Shown here: positions 16,756 to 24,035 of the stretch, one piece after another
Layout: every line of letters starts with the position of its first letter
Position numbering within the stretch: position 1 is the first letter of the stretch
From: DATMER01 sp034667225
Lineage (GTDB): Bacteria > Acidobacteriota > Thermoanaerobaculia > Multivoradales > UBA5704
NCBI GenBank assembly: GCA_034667225.1
Contig: JAXDKG010000014.1
Location: 124,001 to 188,000, forward strand
Direction of reading: 5' to 3'
Length of the DNA stretch: 64,000 nucleotides
Program-made: the position numbers and the translations under genes
The notes under the pieces: model-generated
Databases searched by the model: none
The model's input: the letters and a program-made list of their open reading frames with translations, nothing else
Told to the model about the DNA's origin: nothing

Positions 16756-17286
16756 ATGAACGCCGTCCGCTTTCTCTCAGCTCTCCTGCTCCTGCTCGCC
16801 GCCTGCACCGTCCCATCCGGTCCCGCGGGGAGCGCCGCTTCGGGTGGAGAGGCGCCGTTCCAGTTCCGTCTCGCGGTCCGGGAAACCTACTCCGCGGGAG
16901 AGCCGGTCACGATCGGGTTCTTCCTGGAGAACCTCTCGGCCGAGCCGCTCCGGATCCTCACCTGGTACACGCCGCTCGAGGGGATCAAGGGCTCGATCTT
17001 CCGCGTGACCCGCGACGGCCAGGAGGTCCCCTACCAGGGGCCGATGGTCAAGAGGGGAGACCCGGGACAGGGCGACTACGTCCTGGTCCCGCCGGGCGCT
17101 CCGGTTTCCGCCGAGGTCGACCTGGCGCGGGGTTGGGACCTCTCCGTGCCCGGCACCTACCGGGTCGACTTCGAAGGCCGGATCCATGATGTGGCGAAGG
17201 AAGGGGAGAGCGTCCCCCGTCCGCGGGACGCGCATCAAGGCAAGGACGCGAAGGGCGAACCTGTCACGTTCCGGGTAGTCCCTTGA
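16756..17286 (+). CDS. Lipoprotein homologous to the N-domain of the neighbouring M35 protease
   Basis: 176 residues. Lipoprotein signal (LLLLLAACTVPSG). The body aligns by eye with residues 50-135 of the upstream protease: TWYTPLEGIKGSIFRVTRDG against KWFTPLEGFDSDMFVVERDG, KRGDPGQGDYVLVPPGAPV against KRSAPGPEDYVTIEPGGSV, and PGTYRVDF against PGQYRAQY. So it is a stand-alone copy of that beta-sandwich. It may bind or inhibit the protease, or act as an immunity or chaperone partner; that is inference. 21 bases after the protease and overlapping the exosortase start by 4 bases. Confidence 0.82.
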   Translation: MNAVRFLSALLLLLAACTVPSGPAGSAASGGEAPFQFRLAVRETYSAGEPVTIGFFLENLSAEPLRILTWYTPLEGIKGSIFRVTRDGQEVPYQGPMVKRGDPGQGDYVLVPPGAPVSAEVDLARGWDLSVPGTYRVDFEGRIHDVAKEGESVPRPRDAHQGKDAKGEPVTFRVVP

Positions 17287-18188
17287 GCCCCGGAGCCGTG
17301 GACGCAGCGCCCGCCGTGGCGCGCCGCATGCCGGATGGGCTCCTGATCATCCGGCTGGCGGCGGTCGGGGCTCTCCTGCCTCTCTATTACGCTTTCGAAT
17401 GGATGCCGTTGCGCCTCGCGGTGCGCGACGCTCTCGCCGCGATCCTCCAGCTCCTAGGCCATCCGGCGATCCCGCTGGGCTCCGGGCTCGGCGTGCGGCT
17501 CCTCCTGGGCCAGGAGCTGTTCGAAGTGACGGCGAACTGCACCTATGCCGACCTCATGCTGACGCTCGCTCCTTGGATCTGGCGAGCCCGCCGGTCCGTT
17601 GCCGCGAATGCCGCCGCCCTGGCCCTGCTCGTGCCGGGTGTGTTCGTCCTCAACCTCGCGCGGCTGGTGCTCGCGGTCGAGCTCCACGCCCGTGGGTTGT
17701 CCTGGAATCAGGCCCATCACTTGCCGGACGCGGGGCTCCACGTGGCAGTCCTCGCCGGCGCCCTGCTCCTCGCTCTGCGCTCGGATCGCTTCGGGGGTTT
17801 CAACCCCAGGCGCATGCCGGCGTACACACCGCGGGCGACGGCACTGGATTCAGCAGCATCGCGCAATGGGGGGCGTTCCGTCCTACGCCATCCCTCTCAA
17901 ATTGATGCCGTGCTCGAGGTATGCCTTGAGGCAGCAGAGCATGTGCACCCAACCCTGCATCTGCTCCAGGCAGCGCGCAATGCCCTGATCGTCCCGCGGC
18001 CAACCCGACTCGGACACCTTGACCTTGGTCGCGGCGGGATCGAGTGGCTCCAAGAGGATGACCACCTTGGTCTCGACGCCGCTGGCGGACCACAGGAACG
18101 AGATGCTCGTGTCCTTCTCGATCTCCTGCGGCGTGACAGGCAGCTGCGCTTCCACTCCATGCCATTCCCAGTTGATCTGATTTCCTGA
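17283..18188 (+). CDS. Exosortase-family transpeptidase/protease
   Basis: Starts with TTG at 17283, overlapping the previous stop (TTGA). Residues 1-175 are a multi-span membrane protein with the exosortase triad in order: Cys86 in ANCTYAD, Arg127 in FVLNLARLVL, and His145/146 in NQAHHLPDAG, each at a membrane boundary. The size fits the short exosortase H-like enzymes that process IPTL-type tails; the IPTL protein at 7524-8345 and the protease two genes upstream are candidate substrates. From about residue 180 (17822) the frame continues without a stop into the antisense of the SRPBCC gene, so the last 120 residues look accidental. Function is well supported; the true C-terminus is uncertain. 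Confidence 0.82.
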   Translation: MSPGAVDAAPAVARRMPDGLLIIRLAAVGALLPLYYAFEWMPLRLAVRDALAAILQLLGHPAIPLGSGLGVRLLLGQELFEVTANCTYADLMLTLAPWIWRARRSVAANAAALALLVPGVFVLNLARLVLAVELHARGLSWNQAHHLPDAGLHVAVLAGALLLALRSDRFGGFNPRRMPAYTPRATALDSAASRNGGRSVLRHPSQIDAVLEVCLEAAEHVHPTLHLLQAARNALIVPRPTRLGHLDLGRGGIEWLQEDDHLGLDAAGGPQERDARVLLDLLRRDRQLRFHSMPFPVDLIS

Positions 18189-18320
18189 ATCCAGGCGGCC
18201 GGTGCCCGAGGAGATGAAGTAGTGAGACATCTTCGCGGGATCGACGATGGCTTCATACACCTCGTGAGGAGGCTTGGAGATCGCCAGCTCGGTGTTGACT
18301 TGCAGGGTGTTCTTGGTCAT
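17883..18320 (-). CDS. SRPBCC/AHSA1-domain protein
   Basis: 145 residues. The pattern matches Activator of Hsp90 ATPase homologue 1-like/START-type proteins: AISKPPHEVYEAIVDPAKMS then HYFISSGTG, WEWHGVEAQ, and the C-terminal GWVHMLCCLKAYLEHGI helix. These hydrophobic-cavity proteins bind lipids or small ligands. Its first codon is the first base group of the 167-bp duplicated segment (18318 onward), so its upstream control region is inside the repeat. It is antisense to the tail of the exosortase frame. Confidence 0.85.
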   Translation of the reverse strand: MTKNTLQVNTELAISKPPHEVYEAIVDPAKMSHYFISSGTGRLDSGNQINWEWHGVEAQLPVTPQEIEKDTSISFLWSASGVETKVVILLEPLDPAATKVKVSESGWPRDDQGIARCLEQMQGWVHMLCCLKAYLEHGINLRGMA

Positions 18321-18484
18321 TGTGCTGAGCCCTGGTGCCCTGTCACGTCGGAAAGATGGATTTCTCTGTAGGGGCGCCCCTTGTGGGTGCCCTTCCGGAG
18401 GGCGGCCACAAGAGCCGCCCCTACATGAAACTGGACTATATGACGAGGCTCTACAGGAACCAGGCTTTGAAGGTGAGCGACGGG
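18318..18484. repeat. 167-bp duplicated segment, copy A
   Basis: Nearly identical to 20100-20266: two single-base indels (extra A near 18353 here, extra G near 20217 there) and a few substitutions. It contains a REP-like hairpin and, on the minus strand, a remnant SLTFKAWFL-stop, the same last residues as the TPR gene at 20233-21567. So it carries the 3' end of a lost TPR paralogue. Confidence 0.9.
18367..18425. repeat. REP-like palindromic hairpin (copy A)
   Basis: TGTAGGGGC... pairs with ...GCCCCTACA, and an inner pair CTTGTGG/CCACAAG extends the stem, giving a near-complete 59-base hairpin with a short CCGG-type turn. Such TGTAGGGGC...GCCCCTACA elements recur between genes of many bacteria. 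Confidence 0.8.
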
Positions 18485-18519
18485 CCCCGATCAGCAGGCC
18501 GCGGCCGGTCGAGGTCCGA

Positions 18520-19521
18520 TCAGAAGAGGTAGGTCAGGCCGAGGTTGGCGACCGCCCTCTCTTTCTGATCTCCGTTCAGCTCGTCGACGACGGGCACCTG
18601 GACGGACACCCTTCCCACCCATCCGCGGCCCAGATCGAGCATCAGCCGCGGAGTGACATAGAGCATCGCTCCGCCGGTGTTCGGGTCCAGGTCGCCGTCG
18701 TCTCCCAGGCGGTCCTGATCGGCGTCCCGGTAGTTCAACTCGAAGGCCCCATCCACGACAGGGCCGAGCTTGCGCTCGTAGCCCAGGTTGGCGAACGTCT
18801 GGGCGCCATACTGGTAGCCGAAGTCGTTGCTTCCGGTCCAGCGATGTTGCGCCGAGCCGTAGAGGGACGAGCGCTCGTCCAGCAGATAGAAGCCGGCCAA
18901 GCCGGCAAAGGGATCGGTGGAGCCCGTCCCGCTCTGGAGGTGCTCGTCCAGGCGAAAGCCCTCTTCCTCCCGGCGGTTCTCGCCCCAAGGAGTCTTGACC
19001 CCGGCAAGGCCGGAGATCCAGGCCCGCCGGCCGAGGCCCCCTGCGAAGGGGGACGACCACAGGCGGACGAGGGCATAGACCTCGGGGTCCGCCAGGCCCC
19101 GCGCAGTCTCCTCGGTTTCCCCGTCGTGGCCGATCTCGGTGAGCCGGTGGGAGGCGAAGGGGAGGCGCGCTACCAAGTTGGCGCGGTCGGCGAAGGAGTA
19201 GGACAGAGTGGCGGTGAGGCGGTCTTCCACCGCGGACTCCCGGCCGTGCACTTCATGGCGGGCGATTGCGGGGCGGAGCCCTTCCGCCCGGCTTTCTGCC
19301 TCCTCGTCGTGATCGGCGGTGACTCCCTGCTCCTTGTCGTAGCGTTGCCAGTCCAGGGCCAGCCGGAGCTTGCCGTCGGCATAGACATCGGTGCCGAAGG
19401 CGTTGAAGGTCGGATCGCCGCAGCGGCAAATGGAGCAGGCGGCCGCCGGCGGCGGGAGTGTGAGACAGGCGGCGCAGAGCGCCGGTAGAAGGAGGGCGAG
19501 CCTCCTGAATCGTTCGAGCAT
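18520..19521 (-). CDS. Outer-membrane beta-barrel protein with N-terminal CxxCxC motif
   Basis: 333 residues from the ATG at 19521 (GGGAGACG upstream). After a signal peptide the mature N-terminus has CSICRCGDPTFNAFG. The rest alternates aromatic and polar residues in beta-strand style (LRLALDWQRY, LTATLSYSF, SLYGSAQHRW, GRVSVQVPV) and ends with LTYLF, the terminal Phe typical of BAM-inserted barrels. It resembles transporter-type outer-membrane proteins. The CxxCxC start recalls metal-linked secreted proteins and the upstream gene is also Cys-rich, so metal handling is possible but unproven. Confidence 0.75.
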   Translation of the reverse strand: MLERFRRLALLLPALCAACLTLPPPAAACSICRCGDPTFNAFGTDVYADGKLRLALDWQRYDKEQGVTADHDEEAESRAEGLRPAIARHEVHGRESAVEDRLTATLSYSFADRANLVARLPFASHRLTEIGHDGETEETARGLADPEVYALVRLWSSPFAGGLGRRAWISGLAGVKTPWGENRREEEGFRLDEHLQSGTGSTDPFAGLAGFYLLDERSSLYGSAQHRWTGSNDFGYQYGAQTFANLGYERKLGPVVDGAFELNYRDADQDRLGDDGDLDPNTGGAMLYVTPRLMLDLGRGWVGRVSVQVPVVDELNGDQKERAVANLGLTYLF

Positions 19522-19588
19522 GGACACGTCTCCCAACGTTGCCAGGAACAGCAGGATTCAATCCAGCCGCCACACGCGGCCGGAGCGG

Positions 19589-19975
19589 TTACGCGGCCTG
19601 GAGGAGACGGGGCGGGGGCGTGGGAGGTCGGGAAGGCCGGGCCGCAAGGGTACGGGGACCGGCAGGCTGGCAAACTCCACTAGCCTCGAGCTGCGGTAGC
19701 AGCTCCCGCTCCTCGAAGCCGGGAGGCTCCGCCGGCCAGATCCTCCCGGTCGCAAGGTGGAACGCAGGGGATCCGGAGGAGCGGAGGCTGCAGGACCGCG
19801 ACTTGTCATGGCAGAGGTCCGCCCCACGTCTGGCGGTCCGAGGGCACCAGCAGCCGTCGAGGGGCATGCCGCACCTGCACAGGTGCTGTGCGCCGGAGAA
19901 GACGAGCCCGGCCAGCGGGGACATCAGACCTCCGAGGAGAAGCAGGACGAGCAGGCGCCGCCGGGCCACGAGCAT
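19589..19975 (-). CDS. Small Cys-rich exported protein
   Basis: 128 residues. A signal/anchor helix (LLVLLLLGGLMSPLAGLVFSG) is followed by HLCRCGMPLDGCWCPRTARR and further Cys/His (LCHDKSRSC), then a Pro-rich low-complexity end. The CxCG...CxC spacing suggests metal or disulfide chemistry outside the cytoplasm. It lies 67 bases upstream of the barrel gene on the same strand, probably one operon. No named family. Confidence 0.6.
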   Translation of the reverse strand: MLVARRRLLVLLLLGGLMSPLAGLVFSGAQHLCRCGMPLDGCWCPRTARRGADLCHDKSRSCSLRSSGSPAFHLATGRIWPAEPPGFEERELLPQLEASGVCQPAGPRTLAARPSRPPTPPPRLLQAA

Positions 19976-20099
19976 GAAGTCATTCTAAGCCTTCGCGCGC
20001 GTAGAACGCACCCGCGAGTGTCCGGCCCGCCAAGGGCGGCCCTTCGCCCTCGGCCACTCCCCGTTCCACCGAGCAGGTGCCTGGCGATTGTTCAGGGGG

Positions 20100-20266
20100 C
20101 ATTGTGCTGAGCCCTGGTGCCCTGTCACGTCGGAAGATGGATTTCTCTGTAGGGGCGCCCCTTGTGGGTGCCCTTCCGGAGGGCGGCCACAAGAGCCGCC
20201 CCTACCTGAAACTGGGACTATATGACGAGGCTCTAGAGGAACCAGGCTTTGAAGGTGAGTGACGGG
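20100..20266. repeat. 167-bp duplicated segment, copy B
   Basis: Partner of 18318-18484. Here its right end still belongs to a complete gene: the last codons and stop of the minus-strand TPR gene (20233-21567) lie inside it. The copies are 1.6 kb apart in the same orientation, so they can recombine and delete the barrel operon between them. Confidence 0.9.
20148..20206. repeat. REP-like palindromic hairpin (copy B)
   Basis: Same hairpin as at 18367-18425, just downstream of the TPR gene stop. The right arm ends CCCCTACC instead of CCCCTACA. It could act as terminator or 3' mRNA stabiliser for the TPR gene. Confidence 0.8.
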
Positions 20267-21567
20267 TCGTACTCGATGCGGCGCAGGAAGCGGGTTGCAT
20301 CGTCGAGGAGGGTCCAGCCCTGCACACCAGCCTCGAAGACCTTCTGGAGCACCAGCACCGCCCTGATCGCCTCTACCTGAATGTCGAGGCTCAGGAATAC
20401 CTCTGTGGCCTTGAGCACGACGGTGCGCGCCTCCTCCTCGCACCCCCGCCGCAGGAGGATGCCGGCCAGGTCGAGGCTCGACAGGGCCGCGTGGTAGCCC
20501 AGCCCCTCCTTCTCCAGACCCTGGTGAGCCTCCCTCAGCGCCTCCTCGGCGACGCCGAGGTTCCCCAGGCCCGCCTCGATCCGCCCCTGCAGCCAGCGGA
20601 GCTTCACCTGGTCGATCCTGCCGCCGTGCCGGATATAGCGCCAGCGGTTCTCCCACATGACCCTGCGCGCCTTGCGGAAGTGCTCGCTTTCCATCAGGAA
20701 CCAGGAGATGTTGTGGGTCGCTGAAAGGATGAGCTGCGGATCACTCTTGGCGTCGATCATCCCGAGCCCCTCCGTCAGCAGGTGGACGGCTCCGGCAGGA
20801 TTGTTATTGTGGCCGACATAGATTCCCTTCTTGATCAAGGCCCGCCCACACAGTTGCGCGTCACCACGGCGGTGGTGGATTGCGTAGACTGCGTCCAGCA
20901 CCTCGAAAGCCATCGGAAACTTCCGTTGCGCGCCGTACAGGGAAGCCTGGAGCTCCAGCAGGCGAACGGAGAGCGTCTCATCCCTGCTCCCCTGAAGGCA
21001 GAGTTCGGCAGCGCGCTCGAGCGCCCATTCGGCAACTTTGAGGTCGTCGGCGACCCGGTAGGCATTGCCAAGGGCCGCCCAGGCACGGCAACGCAGGTCG
21101 GCGAGCTTCCTTGGATCGTAAAGCCGGGGGCTCAGATGGTCGGCCACCAGGGTGGCATGGCTCGCCAGCTCGAGCATCTGCTGCGGATCCTCGTGGCGCA
21201 GATCCCAGCTTCGCTCCATCAGCGCCTCGCAGGCCACGATGCCTTTGAGATCCGGCGTGGCCTCTGAAAGCTCTTCGAGCCCTCCGGCCTCGAGCAGGGC
21301 CAGCGCCTGGCGAGCCTTCGTCCTGCGCTTCAACGCCGCGGGTCCGTGCCAGTGCTGGGCCGCGAAAGCTCGGTCGATCGCCTCCTCGTAGCCGGGGTCC
21401 TCCAGCGGAGGATCTTCCGGGAGCAGGGCCTCGACCTCGGGAATCAGCACCGCTCCGCAAGGAAGGCAGCCGCGGAGCAAATGCGCAACCACGCGGCGTG
21501 CCCGCTCGGCCGGCAGCAGGCCCTGGGCAAAGTCTTGCAACTCGTCGAGTGACGGATGCTCGGCCAA
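20233..21567 (-). CDS. TPR protein with zinc-finger-like N-terminus
   Basis: 444 residues. The N-terminus (LDELQDFAQGLLPAERARRV then VAHLLRGCLPC) resembles anti-sigma zinc-finger (HxxxCxxC-type) regions; HLLRGCLPC supplies His-x4-Cys-x2-Cys. The rest is helical, with tetratricopeptide-like repeats (ALGNAYRVADDLKVAEWALE, AGAVHLLTEGLGMI, LGNLGVAEEALREAHQGL). Such proteins are abundant in Acidobacteriota and are thought to be regulatory scaffolds; the partner is unknown. It ends in FKAWFL. A small secreted-protein gene lies 69 bases upstream on the same strand. Confidence 0.8.
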   Translation of the reverse strand: MAEHPSLDELQDFAQGLLPAERARRVVAHLLRGCLPCGAVLIPEVEALLPEDPPLEDPGYEEAIDRAFAAQHWHGPAALKRRTKARQALALLEAGGLEELSEATPDLKGIVACEALMERSWDLRHEDPQQMLELASHATLVADHLSPRLYDPRKLADLRCRAWAALGNAYRVADDLKVAEWALERAAELCLQGSRDETLSVRLLELQASLYGAQRKFPMAFEVLDAVYAIHHRRGDAQLCGRALIKKGIYVGHNNNPAGAVHLLTEGLGMIDAKSDPQLILSATHNISWFLMESEHFRKARRVMWENRWRYIRHGGRIDQVKLRWLQGRIEAGLGNLGVAEEALREAHQGLEKEGLGYHAALSSLDLAGILLRRGCEEEARTVVLKATEVFLSLDIQVEAIRAVLVLQKVFEAGVQGWTLLDDATRFLRRIEYDPSLTFKAWFL

Positions 21568-21635
21568 GCACTGGCTCCTTTTGTATCCGGTACAGCAGTT
21601 CCAAGGATTATCTCACAGAGGGCGACGGCTCTGCT

Positions 21636-21878
21636 CTAGGTGCCGGGTTTGCCATCGGGATCAATCGTTCCCCCTGCGTCGCCGTTCGGCCTCGGGTCCG
21701 TGGGCTTCGGGCCGCTGTTCGGGCCTTCGGGAAGGACCAGCTCCACAAGCCATCGCCAAGCAGAATCCCAAAAGGACTGCGCGTCAGATTTCTGGGACCG
21801 AGACGCTGCGGCAACAGGGCTGGTCAGGAATAAGACGGTCAGGACCAGTGCGGCGAAGGCGCGTACGGTTCGGGACAT
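21636..21878 (-). CDS. Small secreted hypothetical protein
   Basis: 80 residues from the ATG at 21878, preceded by GAGGAGAA; the longer frame upstream is non-coding. Signal peptide (AFAALVLTVLFLTSPVAAAS), a short Trp-containing helix (FWDSAWRWLVELVLPE), then a Gly/Pro/Asp-rich tail (GPKPTDPRPNGDAGGTIDPD). It precedes the TPR gene on the same strand. No family; the size and paired position suggest a peptide partner or signal of the TPR protein, which is speculation. Confidence 0.7.
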   Translation of the reverse strand: MSRTVRAFAALVLTVLFLTSPVAAASRSQKSDAQSFWDSAWRWLVELVLPEGPNSGPKPTDPRPNGDAGGTIDPDGKPGT

Positions 21879-22064
21879 TTGGTTCTCCTCCTCAGGGGGA
21901 TGGGATCTACTACAGAGAATAGTGCCGCTCGAACCCCAGTATGTGTCCGCTTGGCGTAAATTGCCACGAAGTCTCCGGAACTTCAATCTCGTTGACGAGA
22001 TCCGCCGCAAGTGCAGCATGCAAGCACGTAAAAACAATTTACAAACAAAATCGTTCAAGAGTGT

Positions 22065-22093
22065 TGACAATTCGGTCAAGTAGATGCATGATC
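22065..22093 (+). promoter_or_regulatory. Possible sigma-70-type promoter before the pterin-dehydratase homologue
   Basis: A TTGACA hexamer near 22065 sits in a locally AT-rich stretch, with a weak -10-like CATGAT about 17 bases further. The -10 is poor, so confidence is low. The ATG it would serve is at 22144. Confidence 0.3.
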
Positions 22094-22143
22094 CAGTTCG
22101 TCGCGGCGCAATGCTGCTGCCGCGATGACCTGGAAGGAGCGCT

Positions 22144-22479
22144 ATGGAGAAGACGGAGCAGGTGGTTGCCGAGGTGGCGATGCCGGAGAAGATGCATCTC
22201 AAGCCGGAGCGGGTGCAGGAGGCCCTCTTGAAGCTGCCTTCCTGGAGGCTGCGCAAGGGTGTCATGCAGATCGAGAGCGCCCGCCGGTTCACCACCATCC
22301 AGGGGGCCAGCTCGTTCGCCGCGTACTCCTGCCGTCTGGCCAGCAAGATGGGTCAGCCGGTCAAGGTGGACCTCATGGGCGAGCAGGTGATCGTGGCCCT
22401 GCCGGGCCATCCCGTCCGGGGCTGCACGGGCGGATTGACCGGCAACGTGTTCAAGCTGGCCGATCTGATCGGCAGCTGA
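22144..22479 (+). CDS. Pterin-4a-carbinolamine dehydratase-like protein, active site degenerate
   Basis: 111 residues with AAGGAGCGCT before the ATG. The layout matches PCD/DCoH: LPSWRLRKGVMQIESARRF (W.l.....i.r.f.f), an AASCRLASKM-like helix, a strand, then GCTGGLTGNVFKLADLIGS (gGlT..D..lA..id). In active enzymes the helix ends in the HHP motif; here it reads SKMGQPVKV, without the His pair, so dehydratase activity is doubtful. The extra PGHPVRG before the GGLT motif is also atypical. It may be a binding or regulatory homologue, as DCoH is for HNF1. Confidence 0.72.
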   Translation: MEKTEQVVAEVAMPEKMHLKPERVQEALLKLPSWRLRKGVMQIESARRFTTIQGASSFAAYSCRLASKMGQPVKVDLMGEQVIVALPGHPVRGCTGGLTGNVFKLADLIGS

Positions 22480-22606
22480 AGAAAGGAGGGATTGTCTTGT
22501 TGCAGGATGGAAAAGGAAAAGCCGTCCGAGAAAGGCCGATCACCGACTCGGACGGCGGCTCCCGCGACGTGTCCGCCGACCAGGAGTAAGCGCAGTATAA
22601 CCCTTC

Positions 22607-22626
22607 GGGGGCGTGGCAACGCCCCC
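22607..22626 (+). terminator. GC hairpin between two small genes
   Basis: GGGGGCGT, loop GGCA, ACGCCCCC, followed by GGTTCTTA. A second 10-bp inverted repeat, GCCGTCCGAG/CTCGGACGGC, lies upstream at 22521-22556. Together they probably end the transcript of the 22144 gene; neither has a good T-tract. Confidence 0.5.
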
Positions 22627-22645
22627 GGTTCTTACGGAGGTGTGA

Positions 22646-23005
22646 ATGCCGAAGACCCATGCGGATTCGATGAAGGGTTGGAAGCACCGTCTGCAAGCTC
22701 TGAGCGACAACAGCGAAGAGGTCATTCATCTCCAGACCAAGCGCGAGAAGCTTCAGGGCATCTACGACGGGACCCTCGGCGCTCTGCGTGAGCAGTCCAC
22801 GGCCAAGGCCTTGAAGCAGGAGGCCTCCCGCAATCTGGAGGCCCTAATCGCGGAGGGCAACAAGGTGGACACCTTCCTGTGCGTCGGCTTGAGGGAACAC
22901 TACGGGAACCGTAGCGAGAAGCTGGCCGAATTCGACATCCAGCCCCTCCGCACCAAGCACCCCGCCAAGGTGCTTCCGCCGCCGCCGATTGAAACCGTCA
23001 AGTAG
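22646..23005 (+). CDS. Hypothetical helical protein
   Basis: 119 residues with ACGGAGGT before the ATG. No signal peptide. Mostly alpha-helical and charged (HRLQALSDNSEEVIHLQTKR, ALREQSTAKALKQEASRNLE), suggesting a coiled coil of about 75 residues, then VDTFLCVGLREHYGNRSEKL and a Pro-rich end (KVLPPPPIE). No family recognised. Its 3' end faces the 21-bp repeat array. Confidence 0.65.
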   Translation: MPKTHADSMKGWKHRLQALSDNSEEVIHLQTKREKLQGIYDGTLGALREQSTAKALKQEASRNLEALIAEGNKVDTFLCVGLREHYGNRSEKLAEFDIQPLRTKHPAKVLPPPPIETVK

Positions 23006-23060
23006 CTGATTCTGCAAGGGGGCGGGCCGCTCGCCCCCTTCCTTTTCTTCCATTCCCCAG

Positions 23061-23388
23061 CTCACGGAGAGTCGTCCGCGCTTTGCGGAGAGGTCTCCGC
23101 GTCTCACGGAGAGTCTTCCGCGATTCACGGAGAGGTCTCCGCGTCACGCGGAGAGTCTTCCACGTCACGCGGAGGGGCTCCGCGCATCACGGAGAGGTCT
23201 CCACGTCTCGCGGAAAGGTCTCCGCGTTTCATGGAGAGGTCTCCGCGTCCCGCGGAGAGTCCTCCGCGTCTCGCGGGAAGGCTTCCGCGTTTCGCGGAGA
23301 GGTCTCCGCGCTTCATGGAGAGGTCTCCGCGTCTTGCGGAGAGTCTTCCGCGTCACGCGGAAAGGTCTCCGCGTCACGCGGAATCACG
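23061..23388. repeat. 21-bp imperfect tandem repeat array
   Basis: About 15 consecutive units of 21 bases with consensus close to TCCGCGTCTCRCGGAGAGGTC. Each unit contains the small palindrome CGGAGA-GG-TCTCCG, so single strands can fold into many hairpins. It fills the gap between the 3' ends of two convergent genes (stops at 23005 and 23384). The unit length equals 7 codons, so it is open in several frames, but no translation looks like a real protein. Confidence 0.9.
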
Positions 23389-23899
23389 GTTCGAGCTCTC
23401 CGAAGAGGTCCCTGCCCAGGATTCGCCCGACCTGCTCCTGAAAATCCGGACCCCCGGCCTCGAGGATCGCGGCCACGGCCAGGGGAGAGCGGGCCAGGCA
23501 CGCTCCGACGTGCGCCGCGTGCAGCCAATCGGGATTGAAGAAGCGCAGATGTCCGACCACCTGGCCGGCGCTCTCGACCGCGAAGCCCTGGGGAGTGACG
23601 GGTTCCAGGGGGCGGAACAGCGGATCCCGCCCCGCCGCGGGCCGGACCGCGAAGAAGATCAGCCCGGCTTCCCGGACCTGGAACACCCCCTCGGGTGAGT
23701 CGCCGTGCTCGAATCCCTCCCAGGAGCGGAACAGAGGGTAAACGCCCTCCTCATGCCGCAGCTCCCAGGGCCCTGCCGCCTCGCTCTCGCCGGACGCGGA
23801 CGTCTCGCTGCCCTCCCGGAGTCGGTCCAGGTACTCCCGGGAAAACGCATTGGACAACGCCGTCTGCACATCGCCATCGGGTTTGCCGGAATCTGCCAT
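23384..23899 (-). CDS. Hypothetical protein next to an XRE regulator
   Basis: 171 residues, no signal peptide. Sequence includes WELRHEEGVYPLFRSWEGF, GVFQVREAGLIFFAVRP and a helical C-terminus (ARSPLAVAAILEAGG). No domain recognised. It is divergent from the XRE-type regulator at 24036, 136 bases away, an arrangement often seen for a regulator and its target. The last codons abut the repeat array. Confidence 0.65.
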   Translation of the reverse strand: MADSGKPDGDVQTALSNAFSREYLDRLREGSETSASGESEAAGPWELRHEEGVYPLFRSWEGFEHGDSPEGVFQVREAGLIFFAVRPAAGRDPLFRPLEPVTPQGFAVESAGQVVGHLRFFNPDWLHAAHVGACLARSPLAVAAILEAGGPDFQEQVGRILGRDLFGELEP

Positions 23900-23937
23900 G
23901 GCCTTTCTCCTGTCTATTGTCCCGCGTTCACCGCGCT

Positions 23938-23959
23938 ATTGACCATTTCTACAGTCAAA
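23938..23959. promoter_or_regulatory. Possible operator between divergent genes
   Basis: ATTGACCATTTCTACAGTCAAA contains the imperfect dyad TTGAC..GTCAA with 10 bases between the arms, in the AT-rich gap between the XRE regulator and its divergent neighbour. Typical position and form for an XRE operator; not proven. Confidence 0.4.
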
Positions 23960-24035
23960 TGTAGTTTCCTGTCAAGATCGAGGTTTCCTGGAAGGAGAAT
24001 AGAACTTTCCCTCCGCTTGATGTAGGCTACCGTCT

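Noticed and set aside
22500..22589. Short TTG-started reading frame after AAGGAGGG
   Set aside because: Thirty charged codons crossing a 10-bp inverted repeat; no start preference or conservation can be shown, so it is probably a transcript end.
23061..23388. CRISPR array
   Set aside because: Units of 21 bases are contiguous without unique spacers, and no cas genes are near; the same holds for 48502-48716.
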